Assembly (NCBI GenBank): GCA_032622095.1 | Contig: CP136068.1 | Location: forward strand, 9,277,314 to 9,341,313 | DNA: 64,000 bases | Source: Siphonodentalium dalli | Lineage: Eukaryota; Mollusca; Scaphopoda; Gadilida; Siphonodentaliidae | Direction of reading: 5' to 3' | Shown here: piece after piece, positions 1 through 13,200 of the stretch | How positions within the stretch are numbered: the first letter of the stretch is position 1 | How the letters are laid out: each line of letters begins with the position of its first letter | Notes under the pieces: generated by a model | Seen by the model: the letters and a program-made list of their open reading frames with translations, nothing else | Told to the model about the DNA's origin: nothing | Databases searched by the model: none | Translations under genes and position numbers: made by a program

Positions 1-149
1 CCACATGGTGGTCTGCGCTCCAAAATACACTATATAACTTTATATTCAATTTTGAATTTTCTCCGGTATCAAAATAGGTAGATAAATACCTAAACTACCT
101 TTCTATGAGCATTATATGTCACAGAAAGATGCATTGGAGTCATGAAAGT

Positions 150-365
150 ACAGTAATGCTCTAATTAATCGACTCCTTAAACACAGCAGAATTATGGGCA
201 ACTTTTCAGGATTTAGTCGGAAATATGGCTTGTTGCCATTCATCGGAAAGCTCTCAGGGAGAGCTTTCCGATGAATGGCAACAAGCCATATTTCCGACTA
301 AATCCTGAAAAGTTACCCATAATTCTGCTGTGGTTAAGAAGTTGATTACTTAGAGCATTACTGTA
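150..365. mobile_element. Foldback MITE family A, full copy 1
   Basis: Near-perfect palindrome with arms of about 105 bp. It starts TACAGTAATGCTCTAATTAA and ends in the reverse complement GAGCATTACTGTA. The centre is GAAAGCTCTCAGGGAGAGCTTTC. The TA next to CAGT at each end looks like a Tc1/mariner-type TA target site (inference). No coding capacity. Confidence 0.85.
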
Positions 366-366
366 G

Positions 367-938
367 GTTGATAAATACCTGTACCCTCCTATGAGCATTA
401 TATGTCACAGAAAGATGCATTGGAGTCATAAAAGTAGTTTCAAACACAAAAATCGGACCCAGATAAAACTGTGCCCTTTGTATTCATTGGAATTCTGGAA
501 GCAGAATAACGTGCGAATGTCCGGAAAAGGTATATTGCGTTATATCACATGAAACCTCTATAATACCATTTGAAAATCCATTACATATTTTCTTATCTGT
601 CACTAGTTGCTAATAGCAAATAGTCCAAGCGGTAATCACTTTCATTGTATACCTGCGTGCGTGACGTAATTTTAATTCCGTACCACTCGGTGAATTACTA
701 TTGAAAACTGATTATTTGTTTTGATTAAAATTATAGTATTGACAAATGTAATCAATAAATAACCCAATAGACGTCAAATAAAGAAGAAACTAAAAGGGAC
801 TATATTTTGTTGCGCACGTAGCGCAGTACTGACTTATAGTGGTGAAGCGTCTGAGCCAACACAAGAATTGTATACAGTCTGCGTGTTCTCTACAGAGCTG
901 ATATTGTTAAAAAGGCATAAAGCTTTAGTTTTTTTCAT
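367..938. other. Unassigned AT-rich stretch
   Basis: I see no exon, open frame or tandem repeat here. The first part repeats wording from 90-130 (TATGAGCATTATATGTCACA and the following GATGCATTGGAGTCAT), so the family A copy at 150-365 lies between two partial copies of the same flank sequence. Confidence 0.5.
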
Positions 939-956
939 GTGATAAACAAGATCTTC

Positions 957-1092
957 AACTCGTTATGTTGTGATATAAGATTTTATGAAACTCGTTTCAT
1001 AAATTTGATTCACAACTCGTCTACGACTCGTTGTGAATCAAATTTATCAAACTCGTTTCATAAAATCTTATATCCCAATATAACTCGTTGGA
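957..1092. repeat. Imperfect foldback repeat with ACTCGT motifs
   Basis: Two arms of about 60 bp (GATATAAGATTTTATGAAAC and its complement GTTTCATAAAATCTTATATC, with CAAATTTGATTCACAACTCG near the centre) flank a short loop around 1020. Variants of ACTCGTT recur six or seven times. Apparent small open frames here are by-products of the palindrome. Confidence 0.75.
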
Positions 1093-1149
1093 GATCCTCT
1101 ATATCTAATATGAAACTATTTTAAAACTTCACCCTCTGCTTTCGCTTTT

Positions 1150-1245
1150 TAATTGTGTTGATATTGAGGTGTTGATATTGAAGTGTTATTTTTATTTTGA
1201 GGTGTTGATATTGAGGTGTTGATATTGAGGTGTTGATATTGAAGT
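1150..1245. repeat. 15-bp tandem repeat (GTTGATATTGAGGT type)
   Basis: About six head-to-tail copies of a unit close to GTGTTGATATTGAGG, one of them carrying a short T-rich insertion. It ends directly beside the donor of the putative exon 7. Confidence 0.8.
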
Positions 1246-1251
1246 ACTTAC

Positions 1252-1270
1252 TCAGCTTCTCTTGTTTTAT
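1252..1270 (-). CDS. Probable exon 7: 19-nt cytoplasmic microexon
   Basis: ATAAAACAAGAGAAGCTGA on the minus strand is preceded by a very strong acceptor (CTCTG, ten T, CCAG) and followed by the strong donor GTAAGTAC. Entering in phase 1 with the T left by exon 6, it reads Tyr-Lys-Thr-Arg-Glu-Ala and leaves two bases, so the tail would run KKRSRGET-YKTREA. The match of phase, splice strength and basic/polar content makes it the best continuation I can find. It would make the intron back to exon 6 24.7 kb long and put the whole 33-bp satellite inside it. Competing ends are a 23-nt exon at 25464-25486 and an exon at 1374-1612. No following exon is seen in 1-1251, so the gene probably continues off the left edge. 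Confidence 0.5.
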
Positions 1271-4200
1271 CTGGAAAAAAAAAACAGAGAATTATTTTAT
1301 TAAATAAAATGATATATTCATTCATATATAGTATGCCAATTTATCTATTGACTAGTAGAAATATTATATTAATTTATTGGTCAATTGATACATAATATGG
1401 GTCCGTGCCTCCATTTAAATCCATGATATTACCACCAAACCACTGAAAAAAATCTTTTTCCAAAAAATTTATTTCCCTTATAGTTACACTTCGCTCTGAA
1501 GGCGGAAGACTTTTAGGGATAAAGTATGATTTGACAGTCGTCATAAATGCTTTTATTATCCATTCCTTAACTAACACTATTTCTGATTGGGCAAAAGCTG
1601 TCACATGATAATCTGGGAAAAAGTCATATTGGACTCCAGAAAGTCTCAAATCGAGTCTAATATAACTTTATAAAAGCTGTTGGGTGACTCGGGACCCAGA
1701 GATGTCGCGAAAACTCAAAGTCAAATTCTACTGAAATTTCCAACTGGATGTTTTTTCCCTCCAACTACTGAATCTTTGGACATAAATGACTGGTGAGACA
1801 CCCAACCTGTTCACATAAATGACTGGTAAGACACCCAACCTGTTCACATAAATGACTGGTAAGACACCCAACCTGTTCACATAAATGACTGGGGAGACAC
1901 CCAACCTGTTCACATAAATGACTGGTGAGACACCCAACCTGTTCACATAAATGACTGGTGAGACACCCAACCTGTTCACATAAATGACTGGGGAGACACC
2001 CAACCTGTTCACATAAATGACTGGTGAGACACCCAACCTGTTCACATAAATGACTGGTGAGGCACCCAACCTGTTCACATAAATGACTGGTGAGACACCC
2101 AACCTGTTAACATAAATGACTGGTGAGACACCCAACCTGTTCACATAAATGACTGGTGAGACACCCAACCTGTTCACATAAATGACTGGGGAGACACCCA
2201 ACCTGTTCACATGAATGACTGGAGACACCCAACCTGTTCACATAAATGACTGGTGAGATACCCAACCTGTTCACATAAATGACTGGTGAGACACCCAACC
2301 TGTTCACATAAATGACTGGTGAGACACCCAACCTGTTCACATAAATGACTGGTAAGACACCCAACCTGTTAACATAAATGACTGGTGAGACACCCAACCT
2401 GTTCACATAAATGACTGGTGAGATACCCAACCTGTTCACATAAATGACTGGGGAGACACCCAACCTGTTCACATAAATGACTGGTGAGATACCCAACCTG
2501 TTCACATAAATGACTGGTAAGACACCCAACCTGTTAACATAAATGACTGGTGAGACACCCAACCTGTTCACATAAATGACTGGTGAGATACCCAACCTGT
2601 TCACATAAATGACTGGTAAGACACCCAACCTGTTAACATAAATGACTGGTGAGACACCCAACCTGTTCATATAAATGACTGGTGAGATACCCAACCTGTT
2701 CACATAAATGACTGGGGAGACACCCAACCTGTTCACATAAATGACTGGTGAGATACCCAACCTGTTCACATAAATGACTGGTGAGACACCCAACCTGTTC
2801 ATATAAATGACTGGGGAGACACCCAACCTGTTCACATAAATGACTGGTGAGACACCCAACCTGTTCATATAAATGACTGGGGAGACACCCAACCTGTTCA
2901 TATAAATGACTGGTGAGACACCCAACCTGTTCACATAAATGACTGGTGAGACACCCAACCTGTTCACATAAATGACTGGGGAGACACCCAACCTGTTAAC
3001 ATAAATGACTGGGGAGACACCCAACCTGTTCACATAAATGACTGGGGAGACACCCAACCTGTTCACATAAATGACTGGTGAGATACCCAACCTGTTCACA
3101 TAAATGACTGGTGAGACACCCAACCTGTTCACATAAATGACTGGTGAGACACCCAACCTGTTCACATAAATGACTGGGGAGACACCCAACCTGTTCACAT
3201 AAATGACTGGTGAGACACCCAACCTGTTCACATAAATGACTGGGGAGACACCCAACCTGTTAACATAAATGACTGGGGAGACACCCAACCTGTTCATATA
3301 AATGACTGGTGAGATACCCAACCTGTTCACATAAATGACTGGGGAGACACCCAACCTGTTAACATAAATGACTGGGGAGACACCCAACCTGTTCATATAA
3401 ATGACTGGGGAGACACCCAACCTGTTCACATAAATGACTGGTGAGATACCCAACCTGTTCATATAAATGACTGGTGAGAGACACCCAACCTGTTCATATA
3501 AATGACTGGGGAGACACCCAACCTGTTCACATAAATGACTGGTGAGACACCCAACCTGTTCATATAAATGACTGGTGAGACACCCAACCTGTTCATATAA
3601 ATGACTGGTGAGATACCCAACCTGTTCACATAAATGACTGGTGAGACACCCAACCTGTTCACATAAATGACTGGGGAGACACCCAACCTGTTCATATAAA
3701 TGACTGGTGAGACACCCAACCTGTTCACATAAATGACTGGGGAGACACCCAACCTGTTAACATAAATGACTGGTGAGACACCCAACCTGTTCATATAAAT
3801 GACTGGTGAGACACCCAACCTGTTCATATAAATGACTGGGGAGACACCCAACCTGTTAACATAAATGACTGGTGAGACACCCAACCTGTTCATATAAATG
3901 ACTGGTGAGACACCCAACCTGTTCATATAAATGACTGGTGAGACACCCAACCTGTTCACATAAATGACTGGGGAGACACCCAACCTGTTAACATAAATGA
4001 CTGGTGAGACACCCAACCTGTTCATATAAATGACTGGTGAGACACCCAACCTGTTCATATAAATGACTGGTGAGATACCCAACCTGTTCACATAAATGAC
4101 TGGTGAGACACCCAACCTGTTCACATAAATGACTGGTGAGACACCCAACCTGTTCATATAAATGACTGGTGAGATACCCAACCTGTTCACATAAATGACT

Positions 4201-7200
4201 GGTGAGACACCCAACCTGTTCACATAAATGACTGGGGAGACACCCAACCTGTTAACATAAATGACTGGGGAGACACCCAAACCTGTTCATATAAATGACT
4301 GGGGAGACACCCAACCTGTTCACATAAATGACTGGTGAGACACCCAACCTGTTCACATAAATGACTGGGGAGACACCCAACCTGTTCACATAAATGACTG
4401 GTGAGACACCCAACCTGTTCACATAAATGACTGGTGAGACACCCAACCTGTTCAAATAAATGACTGGGGAGACACCCAACCTGTTCACATAAATGACTGG
4501 TGAGACACCCAACCTGTTAACATAAATGACTGGTGAGACACCCAACCTGTTCATATAAATGACTGGTAAGATACCCAACCTGTTCACATAAATGACTGGT
4601 GAGACACCCAACCTGTTCACATAAATGACTGGTGAGACACCCAACCTGTTCATATAAATGACTGGTGAGACACCCAACCTGTTCATATAAATGACTGGGG
4701 AGACACCCAACCTGTTCACATAAATGACTGGTAAGACACCCAACCTGTTAACATAAATGACTGGTGAGACACCCAACCTGTTCATATAAATGACTGGGGA
4801 GACACCCAACCTGTTCACATAAATGACTGGTGAGACACACAACCTGTTCACATAAATGACTGGTGAGACACCCAACCTGTTCACATAAATGACTGGTGAG
4901 ACACCCAACCTGTTCACATAAATGACTGGTAAGACACCCAACCTGTTCATATAAATGACTGGTAAGACACCCAACCTGTTCACATAAATGACTGGGGAGA
5001 CACCCAACCTGTTAACATAAATGACTGGTAAGACACCCAACCTGTTCACATAAATGACTGGTGAGACACCCAACCTGTTCACATAAATGACTGGTGAGAC
5101 ACCCAACCTGTTCACATAAATGACTGGTAAGACACCCAACCTGTTCATATAAATGACTGGTAAGACACCCAACCTGTTCACATAAATGACTGGGGAGACA
5201 CCCAACCTGTTAACATAAATGACTGGTAAGACACCCAACCTGTTCACATAAATGACTGGTAAGACACCCAACCTGTTCACATAAATGACTGGTGAGATAC
5301 CCAACCTGTTCACATAAATGACTGGTGAGATACCCAACCTGTTCACATAAATGACTGGTGAGATACCCAACCTGTTCATATAAATGACTGGTGAGACACC
5401 CAACCTGTTCATATAAATGACTGGTGAGACACCCAACCTGTTCATATAAATGACTGGTGAGACACCCAACCTGTTCATATAAATGACTGGGGAGACACCC
5501 AACCTGTTCACATAAATGACTGGTAAGACACCCAACCTGTTCACATAAATGACTGGTGAGACACCCAACCTGTTCATATAAATGACTGGGGAGACACCCA
5601 ACCTGTTCATATAAATGACTGGTGAGATACCCAACCTGTTCACATAAATGACTGGTGAGACACCCAACCTGTTCACATAAATGACTGGGGAGACACCCAA
5701 CCTGTTAACATAAATGACTGGTGAGACACCCAACCTGTTCATATAAATGACTGGTGAGACACCCAACCTGTTCATATAAATGACTGGTGAGATACCCAAC
5801 CTGTTCACATAAATGACTGGTGAGACACCCAACCTGTTCACATAAATGACTGGTGAGACACCCAACCTGTTCATATAAATGACTGGTGAGATACCCAACC
5901 TGTTCACATAAATGACTGGTGAGACACCCAACCTGTTCACATAAATGACTGGGGAGACACCCAACCTGTTAACATAAATGACTGGGGAGACACCCAAACC
6001 TGTTCATATAAATGACTGGGGAGACACCCAACCTGTTCACATAAATGACTGGTGAGACACCCAACCTGTTCACATAAATGACTGGGGAGACACCCAACCT
6101 GTTCACATAAATGACTGGTGAGACACCCAACCTGTTCACATAAATGACTGGTGAGACACCCAACCTGTTCAAATAAATGACTGGGGAGACACCCAACCTG
6201 TTCACATAAATGACTGGTGAGACACCCAACCTGTTAACATAAATGACTGGTGAGACACCCAACCTGTTCATATAAATGACTGGTAAGATACCCAACCTGT
6301 TCACATAAATGACTGGTGAGACACCCAACCTGTTCACATAAATGACTGGTGAGACACCCAACCTGTTCATATAAATGACTGGTGAGACACCCAACCTGTT
6401 CATATAAATGACTGGGGAGACACCCAACCTGTTCACATAAATGACTGGTAAGACACCCAACCTGTTAACATAAATGACTGGTGAGACACCCAACCTGTTC
6501 ATATAAATGACTGGGGAGACACCCAACCTGTTCACATAAATGACTGGTGAGACACACAACCTGTTCACATAAATGACTGGTGAGACACCCAACCTGTTCA
6601 CATAAATGACTGGTGAGACACCCAACCTGTTCACATAAATGACTGGTAAGACACCCAACCTGTTCATATAAATGACTGGTAAGACACCCAACCTGTTCAC
6701 ATAAATGACTGGGGAGACACCCAACCTGTTAACATAAATGACTGGTAAGACACCCAACCTGTTCACATAAATGACTGGTGAGACACCCAACCTGTTCACA
6801 TAAATGACTGGTGAGACACCCAACCTGTTCACATAAATGACTGGTAAGACACCCAACCTGTTCATATAAATGACTGGTAAGACACCCAACCTGTTCACAT
6901 AAATGACTGGGGAGACACCCAACCTGTTAACATAAATGACTGGTAAGACACCCAACCTGTTCACATAAATGACTGGTAAGACACCCAACCTGTTCACATA
7001 AATGACTGGTGAGATACCCAACCTGTTCACATAAATGACTGGTGAGATACCCAACCTGTTCACATAAATGACTGGTGAGACACCCAAACCTGTTCACATA
7101 AATGACTGGTGAGACACCCAACCTGTTCATATAAATGACTGGGGAGACACCCAACCTGTTCACATAAATGACTGGTAAGACACCCAACCTGTTCACATAA

Positions 7201-10200
7201 ATGACTGGTGAGACACCCAACCTGTTCACATAAATGACTGGGGAGACACCCAACCTGTTCACATAAATGACTGGTGAGACACCCAACCTGTTCACATAAA
7301 TGACTGGTAAGACACCCAACCTGTTCACATAAATGACTGGTAAGACACCCAACCTGTTCACATAAATGACTGGTGAGACACCCAACCTGTTAACATAAAT
7401 GACTGGTAAGACACCCAACCTGTTCACATAAATGACTGGGGAGACACCCAACCTGTTAACATAAATGACTGGTAAGACACCCAACCTGTTCACATAAATG
7501 ACTGGTGAGACACCCAACCTGTTAACATAAATGACTGGTGAGACACCCAACCTGTTCACATAAATGACTGGGGAGACACCCAACCTGTTCACATAAATGA
7601 CTGGGGAGACACCCAACCTGTTCACATAAATGACTGGTGAGACACCCAACCTGTTCACATAAATGACTGGTGAGACACCCAAACCTGTTCACATAAATGA
7701 CTGGTGAGATACCCAACCTGTTCACATAAATGACTGGGGAGACACCCAACCTGTTCACATAAATGACTGGTGAGACACCCAACCTGTTCACATAAATGAC
7801 TGGTGAGACACCCAACCTGTTCATATAAATGACTGGTAAGACACCCAACCTGTTCACATAAATGACTGGTGAGACACCCAACCTGTTCACATAAATGACT
7901 GGTGAGACACCCAACCTGTTCACATAAATGACTGGTAAGACACCCAACCTGTTCACATAAATGACTGGTGAGACACCCAACCTGTTCACATAAATGACTG
8001 GTGAGACACCCAACCTGTTCATATAAATGACTGGTAAGACACCCAACCTGTTCACATAAATGACTGGTGAGAGACACCCAACCTGTTCACATAAATGACT
8101 GGTGAGACACCCAACCTGTTAACATAAATGACTGGTGAGACACCCAACCTGTTCACATAAATGACTGGTAAGACACCCAACCTGTTCACATAAATGACTG
8201 GTAAGACACCCAACCTGTTAACATAAATGACTGGTGAGACACCCAACCTGTTCACATAAATGACTGGTGAGATACCCAACCTGTTCACATAAATGACTGG
8301 TAAGACACCCAACCTGTTCACATAAATGACTGGTGAGACACCCAACCTGTTCACATAAATGACTGGTGAGATACCCAACCTGTTCACATAAATGACTGGT
8401 GAGACACCCAACCTGTTCATATAAATGACTGGGGAGACACCCAACCTGTTCACATAAATGACTGGGGAGACACCCAACCTGTTCACATAAATGACTGGGG
8501 AGATACCCAACCTGTTCATATAAATGACTGGTAAGACACCCAACCTGTTCACATAAATGACTGGTGAGACACCCAACCTGTTCACATAAATGACTGGGGA
8601 GACACCCAACCTGTTCACATAAATGACTGGTGAGAGACACCCAACCTGTTCACATAAATGACTGGTGAGATACCCAACCTGTTAACATAAATGACTGGTG
8701 AGACACCCAACCTGTTCACATAAATGACTGGGGAGACACCCAACCTGTTCACATAAATGACTGGTGAGAGACACCCAACCTGTTCACATAAATGACTGGT
8801 GAGACACCCAACCTGTTAACATAAATGACTGGTGAGACACCCAACCTGTTCACATAAATGACTGGTGAGGCACCCAACCTGTTCACATAAATGACTGGTG
8901 AGACACCCAACCTGTTCATATAAATGACTGGGGAGACACCCAACCTGTTCACATAAATGACTGGGGAGACACCCAACCTGTTAACATAAATGACTGGTAA
9001 GACACCCAACCTGTTCATATAAATGACTGGGGAGACACCCAACCTGTTCATATAAATGACTGGGGAGACACCCAACCTGTTAACATAAATGACTGGTAAG
9101 ACACCCAACCTGTTCACATAAATGACTGGTGAGACACCCAACCTGTTCACATAAATGACTGGGGAGACACCCAACCTGTTCACATAAATGACTGGGGAGA
9201 CACCCAACCTGTTCACATAAATGACTGGTGAGATACCCAACCTGTTCACATAAATGACTGGTGAGACACCCAACCTGTTCATATAAATGACTGGGGAGAC
9301 ACCCAACCTGTTCACATAAATGACTGGGGAGACACCCAACCTGTTCACATAAATGACTGGGGAGATACCCAACCTGTTCATATAAATGACTGGTAAGACA
9401 CCCAACCTGTTCACATAAATGACTGGTGAGACACCCAACCTGTTCACATAAATGACTGGGGAGACACCCAACCTGTTCACATAAATGACTGGTGAGAGAC
9501 CCCAACCTGTTCACATAAATGACTGGTGAGACACCCAACCTGTTCACATAAATGACTGGTGAGATACCCAACCTGTTCACATAAATGACTGGTGAGATAC
9601 CCAACCTGTTCACATAAATGACTGGTGAGATACCCAACCTGTTCACATAAATGACTGGTGAGATACCCAACCTGTTCACATAAATGACTGGTGAGACACC
9701 CCAACCTGTTCACATAAATGACTGGTGAGACACCCCAACCTGTTCACATAAATGACTGGGGAGACACCCAACCTGTTCACATAAATGACTGGTGAGACAC
9801 CCAACCTGTTCACATAAATGACTGGTGAGATACCCAACCTGTTCACATAAATGACTGGTGAGACACCCAACCTGTTCACATAAATGACTGGTGAGACACC
9901 CAACCTGTTCACATAAATGACTGGTGAGATACCCAACCTGTTCACATAAATGACTGGTGAGACACCCAACCTGTTCACATAAATGACTGGGGAGACACCC
10001 AACCTGTTCACATAAATGACTGGTGAGAGACACCCAACCTGTTCACATAAATGACTGGTGAGATACCCAACCTGTTAACATAAATGACTGGTGAGACACC
10101 CAACCTGTTAACATAAATGACTGGTGAGACACCCAACCTGTTCACATAAATGACTGGTAAGACACCCAACCTGTTCACATAAATGACTGGTGAGACACCC

Positions 10201-13200
10201 AACCTGTTCACATAAATGACTGGGGAGACACCCAACCTGTTCACATAAATGACTGGGGAGACACCCAACCTGTTCACATAAATGACTGGGGAGACACCCA
10301 ACCTGTTCACATAAATGACTGGTAAGACACCCAACCTGTTCACATAAATGACTGGTAAGACACCCAACCTGTTAACATAAATGACTGGGGAGACACCCAA
10401 CCTGTTCACATAAATGACTGGGGAGACACCCAACCTGTTCACATAAATGACTGGGGAGACACCCAACCTGTTCACATAAATGACTGGGGAGACACCCAAC
10501 CTGTTAACATAAATGACTTGGGAGACACCCAACCTGTTCACATAAATGACTGGGGAGACACCCAACCTGTTCACATAAATGACTGGTGAGACACCCAACC
10601 TGTTAACATAAATGACTGGTGAGACACCCAACCTGTTAACATAAATGACTGGGGAGATACCCAACCTGTTCATATAAATGACTGGGGAGATACCCAACCT
10701 GTTCACATAAATGACTGGGGAGACACCCAACCTGTTCACATAAATGACTGGTAAGACACCCAACCTGTTCATATAAATGACTGGTGAGACACCCAACCTG
10801 TTCACATAAATGACTGGTAAGACACCCAACCTGTTCACATAAATGACTGGTAAGACACCCAACCTGTTCACATAAATGACTGGTGAGATACCCAACCTGT
10901 TCACATAAATGACTGGTGAGACACCCAACCTGTTCACATAAATGACTGGTGAGACACCCAACCTGTTCACATAAATGACTGGTGAGACACCCAACCTGTT
11001 CATATAAATGACTGGTGAGACACCCAACCTGTTCACATAAATGACTGGTAAGACACCCAACCTGTTCATATAAATGACTGGTGAGACACCCAACCTGTTC
11101 ACATAAATGACTGGTAAGACACCCAACCTGTTCATATAAATGACTGGTGAGACACCCAACCTGTTCACATAAATGACTGGTAAGACACCCAACCTGTTCA
11201 CATAAATGACTGGTAAGACACCCAACCTGTTCACATAAATGACTGGTGAGACACCCAACCTGTTCACATAAATGACTGGTAAGACACCCAACCTGTTCAC
11301 ATAAATGACTGGTAAGACACCCAACCTGTTCACATAAATGACTGGTGAGACACCCAACCTGTTCACATAAATGACTGGGGAGATACCCAACCTGTTCACA
11401 TAAATGACTGGTGAGACACCCAACCTGTTCATATAAATGACTGGTGAGACACCCAACCTGTTCATATAAATGACTGGTGAGACACCCAACCTGTTCACAT
11501 AAATGACTGGTGAGATACCCAACCTGTTCACATAAATGACTGGTGAGACACACAACCTGTTCATATAAATGACTGGTGAGACACCCAACCTGTTCACATA
11601 AATGACTGGGGAGACACCCAACCTGTTCACATAAATGACTGGTGAGACACCCAACCTGTTCATATAAATGACTGGTAAGACACCCAACCTGTTAACATAA
11701 ATGACTGGGGAGACACCCAACCTGTTCACATAAATGACTGGTAAGACACCCAACCTGTTCACATAAATGACTGGGGAGACACCCAACCTGTTCATATAAA
11801 TGACTGGGGAGATACCCAACCTGTTCACATAAATGACTGGGGAGGCACCCAACCTGTTCACATAAATGACTGGTGAGACACCCAACCTGTTCACATAAAT
11901 GACTGGTGAGACACCCAACCTGTTCACATAAATGACTGGTGAGACACCCAACCTGTTCACATAAATGACTGGTGAGACACCCAACCTGTTCACATAAATG
12001 ACTGGGGAGACACCCAACCTGTTCACATAAATGACTGGTAAGACACCCAACCTGTTCACATAAATGACTGGGGAGACACCCAACCTGTTCATATAAATGA
12101 CTGGGGAGATACCCAACCTGTTCACATAAATGACTGGGGAGACACCCAACCTGTTCACATAAATGACTGGTAAGACACCCAACCTGTTAACATAAATGAC
12201 TGGTGAGACACCCAACCTGTTCACATAAATGACTGGTGAGACACCCAACCTGTTCACATAAATGACTGGTAAGACACCCAACCTGTTCACATAAATGACT
12301 GGTGAGACACCCAACCTGTTCACATAAATGACTGGTAAGACACCCAACCTGTTAACATAAATGACTGGTGAGACACCCAACCTGTTAACATAAATGACTG
12401 GTGAGACACCCAACCTGTTAACATAAATGACTGGTGAGACACCCAACCTGTTCACATAAATGACTGGTGAGACACCCAACCTGTTCACATAAATGACTGG
12501 TAAGACACCCAACCTGTTCACATAAATGACTGGTGAGACACCCAACCTGTTCACATAAATGACTGGTGAGACACCCAACCTGTTCACATAAATGACTGGT
12601 GAGACACCCAACCTGTTCACATAAATGACTGGTGAGACACCCAACCTGTTCACATAAATGACTGGTAAGACACCCAACCTGTTCACATAAATGACTGGTA
12701 AGACACCCAACCTGTTAACATAAATGACTGGTGAGACACCCAACCTGTTCACATAAATGACTGGGGAGACACCCAACCTGTTCACATAAATGACTGGTGA
12801 GACACCCAACCTGTTCACATAAATGACTGGTAAGACACCCAACCTGTTCACATAAATGACTGGTGAGACACCCAACCTGTTAACATAAATGACTGATGAG
12901 ACACCCAACCTGTTAACATAAATGACTGGTGAAACACCCAACCTGTTCACATAAATGACTGGGGAGACACCCAACCTGTTCACATAAATGACTGGGGAGA
13001 CACCCAACCTGTTCACATAAATGACTGGTGAGACACCCAACCTGTTCACATAAATGACTGGGGAGACACCCAACCTGTTCACATAAATGACTGGTGAGAC
13101 ACCCAACCTGTTAACATAAATGACTGGGGAGACACCCAACCTGTTCACATAAATGACTGGTGAGACACCCAACCTGTTAACATAAATGACTGGGGAGACA

